Assembly: GCA_022925895.1 (NCBI GenBank)
Contig: JAKSYS010000001.1
Span: 620,001 to 684,000 of the forward strand
DNA from: Fragilaria crotonensis
Taxonomy: Eukaryota; Bacillariophyta; Fragilariophyceae; Fragilariales; Fragilariaceae
DNA: 64,000 bases
Direction of reading: 5' to 3'
The position numbers and the translations under genes were made by a program. This document shows positions 9,668 through 20,649 of this stretch, one piece after another. Each line of letters opens with the position of its first letter. Positions within the stretch are counted from its first letter, which is position 1. The notes beneath the pieces are model-generated. The model ran no database searches and was not told the origin of the DNA. It saw nothing but the letters and a program-made list of their open reading frames with translations.

Positions 9668-11230
9668 TCACATTTGATACTGAGAACTCATGAAGAAGCG
9701 ATTCAATTTTTGCATGGATGCTCGTGAGGGACTGGCCATTTCTCGATATTGTTGTACCAAATGAAGGGCAACACGAAGTGTTTCTTTCGTGGCCAAATCA
9801 TGGTCTTGGGGCAGATGGAGCTCATTCCGTAGCCATGTTAGGATGCAATCACGACCAGGTCGACCAAGAAGTGCACTAACAAGTCCTTGTGATAAACCAG
9901 AATGAAGAAAGAGTGGATCATCGTTGTCGACAGCATCCCCTAACGCCAAAGTTCTGAGACTAGCGTGTGTAAGGGCCTCGACATTGTGTACAAACTGAAT
10001 TGGATGTTTCAAATCACATAAAAGCGTTATGCATGCCATTGCAATTGCCACCGATCGATCCCTGCCTTGAGCACAATGGATAAGAATGCGACTGTTTCGA
10101 TGTAAAGTTACAAATGCAATTCCAACTGGCAACCATCGTTCCAGTTCGGAACGATCTCGCTTTCCTTCTTGCACCGGAAGTTGAAGATAATACTTTCCAT
10201 CAGGTAATGCCTCTTTCATATCGTCGTACTCCACATCTGTTACGGCGAGAACAGCATCGAAGGTGTTCCAACAATCCGGTGGGCGGCCGGCTCGCCGAGA
10301 ACCAATGCAAATTCCAGTGTCTCCAATGGCATCGTAGCACGATTCATTGCAAAGTGCATCATCATCATCATGGTGATGAGGATAATTATCGATGCTTTGA
10401 TTCTGCGCAACGATGGAATCAATGGCACCGATACAATCAGGAGCATCGAGAATGTCATCCACGTTTTTCCAAAATAAATTCGGAGTGAGCTTGCGCGCCC
10501 ACGATTCGTCGTCATCTCCAGCGCCAGGGATGTAGTCAAAATCAAGTGTTTCGGGGATTGGAGATGAAAGAGTAGAGCACGACATGCAAATGACTGCGAA
10601 ATAGGCATCATCAATGTCCAACAGTTCTTCAGTGTCCATTCCTCGATCTGGAGTGATCCAATAGGGTCTTAATGGTTTGACAAGTGTCTCGACAAGCCTT
10701 CGAGGATTGACAATGGCGCCACTGGCGTAGAGGGACTCGACTCGATCGTCCAGCAATGTGCATATTGCTACATGTTCTTCCTCGGTAACGAGCCATGATG
10801 GAGTGTAGAGCGTTGTATCCCAATCCAAGAGAGGTGGTAACTGCATGTCGTGCCGATACTTGGCAACCACACGATTCATGACACAGGTCCAAATCGGAAT
10901 GGTTCGAGAGAGACTATCAGGAAGCTCCTTTCGCACGGATGAATCCAAAATTAAACACCCACCGGCTTGTGATTTGGCAACAATATTGACAATGGGAAGA
11001 TTCAAACGTTTCAATGAAAAATTCCATGTCCCGACATGGCCATCCGTAGATTTGAAGTAGCAACTGGAAGTCGACCTGGAACGTGGTGATGTGAGAAATC
11101 TTGGAGCATACCATGTTCCACAACGCTCATTGGCAACCACAGGGTATTGTTGGAGTTTCTGCAGTACGGGCTTGACATGCTCTTCTACATCATATTGGAT
11201 TGAGAGCAATCGGTTGCGAACATCCGTCAT
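9668..11230 (-). CDS. RIT1: initiator tRNA 2'-O-ribosyl phosphate transferase (Rit1)
   Basis: A 520-residue single-exon protein. Rit1 modifies position 64 of initiator tRNA-Met by adding a 2'-O-ribosyl phosphate, which bars it from elongation in yeast and plants. The N-terminal Rit1 block is clear: CGTWYAPRF, YFKSTDGHVGTWNFSLKRLN, GGCLILDSSVRKELPDS and TIPIWTCVMNR. The C-terminal half has the DUSP-like domain with a CX5R signature in HCAQGRDRSVAIAMA (C386, R392), as in the fungal enzyme. An Asp/His-rich insertion lies at ~280-300. A divergent gene starts at 11623, so the 390-bp spacer probably carries both promoters and includes a perfect palindrome at 11337-11358. Confidence 0.9.
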   Translation of the reverse strand: MTDVRNRLLSIQYDVEEHVKPVLQKLQQYPVVANERCGTWYAPRFLTSPRSRSTSSCYFKSTDGHVGTWNFSLKRLNLPIVNIVAKSQAGGCLILDSSVRKELPDSLSRTIPIWTCVMNRVVAKYRHDMQLPPLLDWDTTLYTPSWLVTEEEHVAICTLLDDRVESLYASGAIVNPRRLVETLVKPLRPYWITPDRGMDTEELLDIDDAYFAVICMSCSTLSSPIPETLDFDYIPGAGDDDESWARKLTPNLFWKNVDDILDAPDCIGAIDSIVAQNQSIDNYPHHHDDDDALCNESCYDAIGDTGICIGSRRAGRPPDCWNTFDAVLAVTDVEYDDMKEALPDGKYYLQLPVQEGKRDRSELERWLPVGIAFVTLHRNSRILIHCAQGRDRSVAIAMACITLLCDLKHPIQFVHNVEALTHASLRTLALGDAVDNDDPLFLHSGLSQGLVSALLGRPGRDCILTWLRNELHLPQDHDLATKETLRVALHLVQQYREMASPSRASMQKLNRFFMSSQYQM

Positions 11231-11622
11231 ATGTCATCTCTATTCAACATGCAGCGGCAGAGATATTTGCGTCTGTTGTGTGTTGGGTGTTGGGTGGCCT
11301 ATGGCAGATATCATCGAGACCGGTGATGGGGTTAATGGTTAACGGAGGTCCGTTAACCCTATTAAGGTGTCTAGAATTGGGAGGTTATTCACTACCGGTA
11401 GTGGGCTACTGGTACTGAGGACTGGATGTGAAACGTACTGTGGTGGAGAGTTGAGACATGAACATCTCATCGGCGATGGTTCCAGTCAATGGGGGATGCA
11501 TTTCCATTCCAAGGGAAGCAGCAGGCAGCGGCCATACATTACATTCATACGAGGGTGATCTTAAATCCCACCCCGTCGTCGTAGAGTGGCTGTACGCTAT
11601 TCACTCTACCGATAGCAGTACC
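11231..11622. promoter_or_regulatory. divergent intergenic promoter region with 22-bp perfect palindrome
   Basis: Spacer between the starts of RIT1 (minus) and the gene at 11623 (plus). At 11337-11358 there is a perfect inverted repeat, two 10-bp arms (GGTTAACGGA) around GG, about 107 bp upstream of the RIT1 ATG. Each arm contains AACGG, the core of MYB-type recognition sites. A dimeric regulator site is inference. A GTAC/CTAC-rich segment follows it. Confidence 0.4.
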
Positions 11623-12099
11623 ATGGTCCTTCTGCTGCTATTCCTCCTATGCCTTGGTGGTTGCGTCCGTTCCAATGGTTTCCTACCGACTTGTCCGCCA
11701 TCCCCCGCAGAATATCGAGCGTCCCCACTCTCCATGGGACGACGAAGCTTTGGAACCAAACCGAAAATTCGTGTCGATGCCAAGATTGATTTTTCCAATT
11801 TTTGGTTACGATCAGTTGCAAATTTCACAGTGTGTGAACGACCATCACGTGATCCGGATTACACATCGTGGTCCGGTAGTCTCTATTGGAATCAAGGTGA
11901 TCATCTTATCCGACTGTCGGATCATTGGACTGGACAATTTGGAGTTGGTCCCATCCGGGAATGTCAATGGTATTTGCACCAGGATGAGCGGAACCTACCG
12001 AATATTAATGTGGTGGCCAAGTGTGACTACTCAGAATTCCAAATGATCAAAACGAACTCCATGAAGAAACGTAAGAAATGGTCGACGCGAAAGACTTGA
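11623..12099 (+). CDS. hypothetical secreted or plastid-targeted protein
   Basis: The 158-residue protein starts at the ATG at 11623, which begins a strong signal peptide (MVLLLLFLLCLGGCVRSNG). The open frame extends back to 11458, but that part lacks this pattern. The residue after the probable cleavage is Phe (SNG-FLPT), resembling the diatom ASAF-type presequence that directs proteins through the plastid ER to the plastid. The mature part is hydrophilic with many Trp/Tyr (SWSGSLYWNQGDHL, CQWYLHQDERN) and a basic end (MKKRKKWSTRKT). I recognise no family. An overlapping frame at 11654-12046 is a shadow. The gene is convergent with the E2 gene downstream. Confidence 0.6.
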   Translation: MVLLLLFLLCLGGCVRSNGFLPTCPPSPAEYRASPLSMGRRSFGTKPKIRVDAKIDFSNFWLRSVANFTVCERPSRDPDYTSWSGSLYWNQGDHLIRLSDHWTGQFGVGPIRECQWYLHQDERNLPNINVVAKCDYSEFQMIKTNSMKKRKKWSTRKT

Positions 12100-12434
12100 A
12101 TTACTTCTTGCAATCTTGCAAACCATGCGTGTACCTTTATGGCACGTCGGCATGTCGACTGACTCTGAGCCCAACGCTATCAACCAACCTGTAGTCCGAA
12201 GGGAACTTTTCCCTCGCTATTATATAGAGCTCATATTTTGCTCGCTTGTCGAACAGGAGTCAGAATGGACAAGTCCAACTATTTCTTTTCCACTTTCCAT
12301 TTCAAAATGTAATGTTCACAAAGCATGTGGGCTCAACTCTCTCGAAAAATACATCTCTAAAGTTAAGATAATCCTATTTGCACATCTCGGTCAATGCCAT
12401 CGCCTAAAAGTGTCGGTCCGGGTCGTAGCATCTC
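12100..12434. other. convergent intergenic spacer
   Basis: The 3' flanks of two convergent genes. No further gene or clear terminator structure is seen. Confidence 0.4.
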
Positions 12435-13400
12435 CTACAACCGACGCAATGACTTTTTCTTCGTTTTATCAACAACCTTGACGGGATTGGTGGAACTAGA
12501 AGATCGATTGACTGCCTTGAGCGATCGATCTCCGGCGGATGGGATAGTATTAGCAGGGCGGCATCCTTCGTTCTCTTCTTCCGCTGACTTGTCCCCTTTC
12601 AACGCATCCAGCAGTATGGGCCGTCCATGTATATCTGCCATGAGCCTTGCTCGCTTCGCGTACTCTTGGTACGACTCCATGAACAACTTTCCAGCTTCAT
12701 CATTCAAACTAGACTCAGGAAATGGCACAATCAGTAAGCATCTTATGACACTCAATACGTGGCTAAATGTCGTGTCGGCAGTCCAATCTTTCTTTAGTGT
12801 GTTGACACAAATGGCTCCGTTTGTCATGTCCACATTTGGGTGGTAAATTTTAGTCAGAAAGTGACCTTTGGGAGGTGCAGCAGGATAATCTGACGAAAGA
12901 ACCAACTTCAGTTGAAAGCATTTACCCTCATAAGGCGTGCCGATTGGACCTTCAATCTCAGCCTGATAAACACATGATGTGATGATGAGGAGAGGGAAAA
13001 AGTGTATGATGGCAAAAATATGAGAACGAGCGTACAGTTCGGCGAATTTTAGACAGACGTGAATACATTTTATGTTAGGACGAGTATGGAGGGATGTATA
13101 GTAAAACGCCCAACGGAATCAAACGACCGATACACATGAAAGAAATCGATCTGACCCACGATTTTCGAACCACCATGTCAAGAAATCAAATTTCAAACTC
13201 ACCATGAGCTCGCCCAACGAACCACCGCTGTCTCCATCAAAGGTAAGTTTGATTCCTTCTGGAGTATTTTTGTGCAGATCTCTAACTTCTCTCGCGATTC
13301 GTGCAAGTGTTCGAGGAGGTAAATTTTCACTGGAACTGCCACTGGAGGCACTTCGAGAGTATTGACGCTGCATGGAACCGCTGGCTGTTGCAATCGACAT
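12435..13400 (-). CDS. UBE2S: ubiquitin-conjugating enzyme E2 S-like, one intron
   Basis: Exons are 13400-13203 and 12962-12435, about 241 residues. The intron starts GTGAGT, ends TTATCAG and is phase 0, restoring the E2 core exactly (GELM then [14 protein letters not shown]). The E2 fold is complete: [12 protein letters not shown] helix 1, [13 protein letters not shown], the HPN motif in KIYHPNV, then NGAICVN with catalytic Cys ~118 and [19 protein letters not shown] matches the UBE2S subfamily. In animals UBE2S extends Lys11-linked ubiquitin chains on substrates of the anaphase-promoting complex and docks through a basic tail ending in LRRL. This protein ends [10 protein letters not shown] after a disordered linker, so the docking tail is conserved. 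The N-terminal ~28 residues are Ser-rich. It probably drives mitotic protein turnover (family knowledge). Confidence 0.9.
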
Positions 13401-14508
13401 TGTCGTGGAGTAAACGATATGGAGGAGTGATCACTATCTGGGAACGTGGTGGGATTGTTGTGTTGCCTTTGATGTGATGTGTGATGCTTCAGTGGACAAG
13501 TTTGTGTTCGATATCGTGGTGCGTTTGTTCGAAGGAAGATTATTCGCTGAAAACCGTTACTGGTAATATGTGGTTATAAGTTGTCCATTCTCATTCTACA
13601 GTGTACCAGAGTACACCGTACACCAGTGTACAGTGCGACAGTCCATGATGTTTCACCCGTTGTACAGTACTCAGTACTTGGAATATCGGTAGACCAGTTT
13701 TCATTGAACAGACTTGATTCCGACTTGAGGTTCCTCATTCCTTAGCAAAATCTTAGCTCCGGGTTTCAAACTGGAAAACCATGCGTCACGTACTTGTACC
13801 ACATTCGTAAATACGTACTCAGCCTAGACAAGGAATGGAATACGTACGAGATATCTGGTCCTCGCGCTTTGCACATCGCATGCATGGGGAAGTTTTTCCT
13901 GAAAACGTTTCACCTCGTTTCTACCAGTGCCGATAACGAAGTCATTGAAACCATTTGGACACAATAGGAGTGAGTTGATCGCGATTCGAACTGTCGCTTC
14001 AGAGTGTGAAGCATTTATCGATGCGCTCATTGCCGTTGGTTTTGAAGGTGTCGTCATTCTTCTCATTCTTGACATTGCGTCGCATTTAAGAGATCATTGG
14101 CGTCATTTTCCTGAATTGTGTGAGAAAGATTCCTGTCACGTCTGACGTCAGATAGATGTTTTGGTCCCGGGGGCAATCTGAAATTCCCCCACGTACGTTT
14201 CCTTTTTTCACATCGTCGCCACTCTATCATTAAATGCATTCCAGTTTTCATGGTAGCATATCCATGGCAAGGATTCTGACCTTCTCGTCAAATTTATAGG
14301 TTGGATCAACTCTGAAGGTTACTATAAACACTATCGAAGGATCTCGCAGATGTCGGTGGTTTGACGTTGCTTTGGTAGCGTTAGTGTGACACAGTTGTGG
14401 CCAAGGTTTCTCTTGAAGTCTGAACTAGTTGTTGGTGTAGGGAGCAAGAAACGTGATCGAGGCTGTTGTTGCGAGATTCTTGTTGTCGGACTCCAGGATT
14501 GAGCCAAT
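13401..14508. other. divergent intergenic region
   Basis: Between the divergent E2 and KH genes. It has GTAC-rich clusters near 13600-13690 and short open frames with no recognisable protein. The promoter of the KH gene presumably lies at the right end. Confidence 0.45.
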
Positions 14509-16649
14509 ATGGATGCTAGTCGAGTAAGTTATGCTTGCTTGAAGGTCTTGGTATTGATTCGAACTTCATCCGTCACCATCTTACTCAATTGTTCTTTGTC
14601 ACACTCGCTCACAGGAAGTACCCATAGGAACACAAAACAGACCCCCCTCAGCGAGCACAGAGTACACCACCTCAACATCTGTCCAAAGTCACAGAGTTCA
14701 ACAGAATCCTTATCAATTAAACCAACACTCTGAGCAGCAGAACGAATTCTCTGCGCCTCAACTGTGCGCAACAGCATCCACACCGAGTAGCACTGAAACA
14801 GGATCGAGGTACGTATAATATGCATACAAGTCACCGTGTTCATACTTTCTACATGCGACATGTCATTTCAGACTGCTTCTCTTTCAGTCCCTCCTAAACT
14901 CATATGCTCGACTCTCGTCATAGTGTTCCTTCGGACCAGTCTACCTCATGGCAGCATCACGCTTCACCGCTGGCACCAAATCAAACACAAACAGTTGGGA
15001 GTCCCTCTGGGCTTTCTGCGCCTGACCTGGTCCATGACCAAGGCGTCGCCGATTCTCAAAACTCTGCTGCAGGTTTTACAGCTGCGATCAAACTGATAGT
15101 GTCCAACAATGTGGCTGGTTCCATTATCGGACGATCTGGGCAGACTATATCAGACCTTCAAACGCAATCGGGGACTCGGATAAAGTTGAGCCAAGCCGAC
15201 GATTACTATCCCGGGACTCAAGACCGCGTGTGCTTAGTGCAAGGCCATCCAGACAACGTGAAAAGAGCACTCAATCTGTTACTGACTAGACTCTTTGCTC
15301 TACAACAGCAGCAACACTCGCATCACTTCGCATGGCAAAGACAACAACAAGAACGAGGACTTGGGCATGAAGGCATGTACAACATTTCAGATAGCATTCT
15401 GTCTACAACTGCCATTCCTGGATTCTCCTTTGTGGTCCGAATCCTCGTACCTGTCCCTTGCTGTGGAATGATCATCGGAAAGGGAGGCGCCAACATCAAA
15501 CAAATGGTGGATGCCTCTGGAGTTACAGCAGTAAGACTATCTCCCAAGGAAGGCGGAGATCCTGACAGCCCTTACACTGCTGCGCCGCCATCCCGTGCAA
15601 CCTCGGCTCTTGTCATTGCAACCGCAGAACGCATGGTCAGTGTCACTGGGCCCGATCTCAAAAGCTGCTTGAAGTGTTTGCACATCATATTGGATGGGAT
15701 GACGTCGCATCCCGATATCAGCCGATACGCAAACATGACAACCAGCTATTCAAGGGTCATGTCCTCAACTCAGAATACTTTCCCGGGACCACAAGCTGGC
15801 ATTGCCGGCACTCAAAGGCTTGATCAAGGAATGGATCCCTTTTTGGGAGGTCATGATGACTTTTTTCCTCTGCATCGATCTCCATCGTACAGCTACCTTG
15901 ATCGACAGTCACTAACACCATCTCCGCATGTGGGTATACCCCCTTCACCAACGCCATCGAACATAGATTCAATGGGACGGTATGTTGCCTTTGGAGGGCA
16001 TGCTATGCCGTTCTTGCCTCAAGAAAGTCCTTCACGACCTCCGCTCCAACAAATGCAGAACTCTATCTACATGCTGCCAACCAACAACAGGGCTTCGTTT
16101 CAGCTGAGTCCTTCCGCCAATGAATCCCTCCGAATACCGCCGAGTCATTCGGCCCCAGATCTACTGGCGATCCACATGCAAAACTCTCTCAGAGTTTCAG
16201 ATCATCCAGAAGCAAGGACAAGGACTGTCTCCTACTCAGAAGCCCCACCATCTTTTGTTCATCAGCTCCCTCAACAATCTCATTCACCCCCTGGGTTTGT
16301 GGCTCAAGTGGCAATACCCGAAAATTTGATTGGTTCCATTCTCGGTCGAGGAGGTCGCACACTGACTGAGTTGCAGGCGCTCTCCGACACTCGCATTCGC
16401 ATCACGCAACGAGGCGAGTACCTGCCGGGAACCAAGAGCCGGGTTGTAACGATACGGGGCGCGACTTCGCAAGCCGTATCGAATGCCCAATATCTAATGA
16501 ACCAACATTTGGTGTTACCGCCATCGGCTTCGTCGTATCCTGCGGCTTCTGTTGCTGCACCGACAGCGGAGCGAGCAGAGTACGGTGCTACGCCGTATCC
16601 TCATGTAGAGTTCCCAGGACCGAATGTGGATCAGCATCCACCATCATGA
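14509..16649 (+). CDS. triple KH-domain RNA-binding protein (PCBP/Nova-like), two introns proposed
   Basis: Proposed exons are 14509-14523, 14615-14808 and 14924-16649, about 644 residues. The introns begin GTAAGT and GTACGT and end ACAG and ATAG, and phases agree so that a Gln/Ser-rich N-terminal exon reads into the main frame. A shorter form starting at the ATG at 14904 (581 residues) is the alternative. Three type-I KH domains are clear from their GxxG loops. KH1 starts near AIKLIVSNNVAGSIIGRSG, KH2 near VRILVPVPCCGMIIGKGG (the loop is followed by a longer insertion), and KH3 near AQVAIPENLIGSILGRGG. A ~215-residue disordered Pro/Ser/Gln-rich spacer separates KH2 and KH3, the same layout as poly(C)-binding and Nova proteins. 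These bind single-stranded pyrimidine-rich RNA and control splicing, stability or translation. The target here is unknown. Confidence 0.85.
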
Positions 16650-16831
16650 TCATCACAAGCACACCGTCTGCCCTACTCACACGGCCGATCAATAACTAAT
16701 TAATAGACGCTATCATACCATACACACTCAAAAATATGATTGACATTATCGTGCTAATCGAGAAACATGCGTCATTGGCATGGCTTGAACTCTCTCCATT
16801 TTACTCTACTATAGTCAGACTAGAACGTCAT

Positions 16832-17443
16832 TTATAACTCCTCTTCCTCGTCGTCCTCGCGAGCATGCGCGGCTCCGTAAGTGAGCAAGAGCTGCTCTGT
16901 TTTACTACTTTTGGTCATTTCGATGCATCGATTCCCATCCCCTGCCTCCAAATCCGGGTCCACTCCAAGCTTGAGCAAATACTCGACCGCTTCTGTATGT
17001 CCGGCCGTCTTTCCCCAGCAGGCTCTATGGAAGGGATAGAATCCATCGTCATGTTCATCTGTCACAACATCAATACCATGTTCCTTGAGAATCTTGAGAA
17101 TCGCGGCATGTCCCGCAAAGGCGGCACCGTGGGCGGGTGTGTATCCGTCCTTTTCGGCAATCGTCACGTCGGCGCCGCGGTCCAATAGGAATTGTACAAT
17201 GTCGGCTTTTCCACGTAAAATGGCGGCCATGAGTGGAGTTTGGCCGGATCGGACATCGACAATGTTAATGTCCGCACCAGCATTCAAGGCAGTGCGGACC
17301 TGGTTCATGGTGTAGGGATCATTTTCACTACGTTTGGGATTCATGCAGGCTGATAGGAGACGAGCCTCGGGGACGGTTTCATCGGCATTGATGAACGTGA
17401 GAGAAAGGAGTAGTGATACGAGGGTGGGAAGGAGGTTCTTCAT
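16832..17443 (-). CDS. ankyrin-repeat protein with signal peptide
   Basis: A 203-residue single-exon protein. It begins with a signal peptide (MKNLLPTLVSLLLSLTFINA), unusual for ankyrin proteins, which are mostly cytosolic. Four to five ankyrin repeats follow: RSGQTPLMAAILRGKADIVQFLLDRG, DGYTPAHGAAFAGHAAILKILKEHG, DGFYPFHRACWGKTAGHTEAVEYLL, and a degenerate last repeat. The C-terminus is a Glu/Asp run ending EEEEL. This resembles but is not a canonical K/HDEL retention signal, so ER-lumen retention is only a possibility. Ankyrin repeats mediate protein-protein contacts and the partner is unknown. The gene is convergent with the KH gene (about 180 bp between stops). Confidence 0.85.
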   Translation of the reverse strand: MKNLLPTLVSLLLSLTFINADETVPEARLLSACMNPKRSENDPYTMNQVRTALNAGADINIVDVRSGQTPLMAAILRGKADIVQFLLDRGADVTIAEKDGYTPAHGAAFAGHAAILKILKEHGIDVVTDEHDDGFYPFHRACWGKTAGHTEAVEYLLKLGVDPDLEAGDGNRCIEMTKSSKTEQLLLTYGAAHAREDDEEEEL

Positions 17444-18396
17444 GGTGAAACGTATTGGGTGCTAAAGTGTGTGTGTGTTGCAATGTTTCGGAGTTTAAAG
17501 GAGCGTGCAAAACAACTTTATAGTGAGAGTATAGATGTGTGATGGAGGCGTTGCGTCTTGCGCTTCGTCGTATGAACAAAGACGATACCCGCAGTAATTT
17601 TCAGGTGCATGGATATCATGTGCCAAAGATGTGCGCCATCCCATGTGATTGGAGTTTTGGACCGTTGTGACGCGCCTGCCCGACACGAGAGGAGGCCTTG
17701 CATGTGGCGTTATTCTGCCAGTATCCATAAATGTCTTTTGTGCCGACCGTCCCCCGTCAGCATGCAAGAGTGCCAGAACGTGCCGAGGTCGTCGGTCGTC
17801 ACGTGACATGGAAGCGTCACGAATGCGTCTGCCCGTCAACATAAGAGACACCACTTTCATCCTGTTTGATAGGCTCCCTCCAATACGGCAGGATCCTTAC
17901 GTGACGAATGGAGGCAAGCTGACTGCTGAGTAAACGCGTGAACACTCATTCTTCACATCCTTTGCAGCATTGATTCCAGCCTTTGCAGCATTTGGCCTTC
18001 CATTGTTACTCAAACACTTTGGCCGGACTTGTCGCATTTGGAAAACGTAAGTGCACTCAATCATACACCACTTTCTCATTCCACATTACAACCTACCGGT
18101 TGCTGATCAGGAATGATGACAACTTTTAGTTGGAGATCGAAGGTTTCCTTGAACACCAAGATCCAAGGAGGGGACATTGGAATGAATCTTCTTTGTTATA
18201 ATTCAGAACTGTCCTAACTTTCCGATGTACTTCTGCTCTTGCTACTCAAACTAACCCATTTGATATGCATTCTCACCTATCTGTACAGTAGGAAACATTC
18301 ATAAACATCGAGGATAGAAATCAAACTAGGTCTAGGAGATACTGGAGACTTAACACTGGAAACGGAAGATTTGACGTTTGACACCGATCCGTTAAA
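17444..18396. other. intergenic region upstream of methionine synthase
   Basis: Divergent spacer of about 950 bp between the ankyrin gene and the methionine synthase ATG. Short open frames on both strands look non-coding. It presumably holds the promoter and leader of the methionine synthase gene. No B12-responsive element can be recognised by eye. Confidence 0.45.
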
Positions 18397-20649
18397 ATGG
18401 CACCAAAGGCACCCAAAAAGATATACCCAAGAAAGACCTTTGCCTACGACAATGTAGAGCCAAAACCAGCGACAGAGCCGCCTCTGCCAACATCAGATGC
18501 GGCTCGCAATCATGTCCCGAATCCATACGTTAACAGCAAATTGACTCATGAGAAGATCGCTGCCATCCGAGCCAAGGCTACCATCCAAAACCAGGAATTG
18601 GATTATGCACAGCCTTCAGATCTCTACCCAGAGTCATTCCCACACTTTGTTCGAGGTCGCGACTCGGCGCGGGAGTATATCACTAGCCTTTTCACCAGTC
18701 AAATCGCCATCTACGATGGCGCCATGGGCACGATGATCCAGAACTATGCCAAGAGGAACAAACTGGACGAGGAGGAGTATCGCGGCGAGCGCTTCAAGGA
18801 CTGGACATGCAACGTGAAGGGCAACAACGACATGCTGTCCATCAGCCAGCCGCACATCATCAGTGGAATCTACAAGGAATACCTCGAGGTGGGTGGATCC
18901 AACTTGATCGGAACGAACACGTTCTCGTCGACGACCATTGCCATGGCGGACTACGAGATGGAGGCGTATGCGTACGAGTTGAACTATGTTGGTGCTCGGC
19001 TGGCGCGTGAGGCGTGCGACGAGGTGACTGCTCGTGACCCCACCAAGCCGCGCTTCGTGGTGGGCGCCCTTGGCCCGACGAACCGCACGGGCAGTATCAG
19101 TCCCAGTGTGGAGGATCCCAGTGCTCGCAACGTGACGTTTGACGAGTTGGTCGATACGTACCTGGAGCAGGCAGTGGGTTTGATTGACGGTGGAGCGGAC
19201 ATCTTGATGGTGGAGACCATCTTCGACACATTGAATGCGAAGGCGGCGTTGTATGCGATTGGCGAGTTTTTGGAGTTCAGTGGTCTGGACATTCCCGTGT
19301 TTGTGAGTGGTACCTTGGTGGACCAATCTGGACGTACACTGTCTGGTCAGACGGGCGAGGCGTTCTATGCGTCGATCCGTCACGCCAAGCCGATGTGTGT
19401 TGGCCTGAACTGCGCCCTGGGTGCTCAGCACATGGTTCCGTTTGTGGAGCGTCTGGCGAACGTGGTTGAGTGTTTCCTGCATGTGTACAGTAACGCGGGT
19501 CTGCCGAACGCCATGGGCGGGTACGACGATACGCCCGAAACGATGGCGCAACACAACAAGGTGTTTTTCGAGAAGGGCTGGCTGAACATGGTGGGTGGTT
19601 GTTGTGGTTCGACACCTCCTCACATCAAGGCGATCCGCGAGATGTCTGCGAACTACAAGCCTCGCAAGCTTCCAGACGTGGGTCGTCCGAAGATGTGGCT
19701 GTCAGGTCTTGAGGATCTGGTCGTTGAGGACGTGCACAACCAGCACGGCATGCCGTTCTTGAACGTGGGTGAGCGATGCAACCTGAGCGGTTCGATTAAG
19801 TTCAAGAAGCTCATGATGGCTGGTGACTTTGGAACTGCCATGGATATTGCCAAGAAACAAGTGGAGGATGGAGCACACGTGATTGACATCAATGTCGACG
19901 ACGGTATGCTTGATGGACTCGCGGCGATGCAGAAGTTTGTGAAGATCGCCGTAACTGAGCCTGAGATCGCGAAGGTTCCGTTCATGTTGGACGCGTCGAA
20001 GTTCGACATTGTTTTGGCAGGGTTGAAGTGGTGCCAAGGGAAGTGCATCATCAATTCGATCTCGTTGAAGGTCGGCGAGGAGCTGTTCAAGGAGCAGGCG
20101 ACATTGCTGAAGAAGCATGGAGCAGCCGTCGTTGTGATGGCTTTCGACGAGGAAGGTCAGGCGGCGACAGAGGATGAAAAGCTACGCATCTGTAAGCGCA
20201 GCTATGACATTCTTGTGAACGAGGTCCGGTTTCCTCCTGAGGATATCATCTTTGACCCCAACGTGTTGACGATCGGCACTGGTTTGGAGGAGCACAACAA
20301 CTATGCGGTTGACTTTATCAATGCCACTCGACGAATTAAGGAAGAGTGTCCCTATGTGAAGATCTCTGGTGGTATCAGCAACTTGTCGTTCGGCTTCCGC
20401 GGCGTTACAAAGATTCGCGAATCGATTCACTCAGTGTTCTTGCACCATGCCATTTTGGAGGCTGGTATGGATGTGGGTATAGTGAATGCGAAAGAACTGA
20501 TGGCGATTGACGAGTTGGAGGACGACATGCGTGTATTGTGCGAGAATTTGGTATTTAATAAGACTGAAGATGCGACGGAGGACATGTTGCAACGAACTGC
20601 ATACGAACGCGCGTATGCCGATGCGAAGAAGAAGGGACTGCCGTTGCCT
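18397..20649 (+). repeat. 2,253-bp tandem unit, copy 1 (Hcy + pterin domains of metH)
   Basis: Codons 1-751. It starts with its own leader ([19 protein letters not shown]), which aligns with the PRKPRVKP...FPYD linker that opens copies 2 and 3. Synonymous variants in the homocysteine domain set it apart from copies 2 and 3. Confidence 0.95.
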
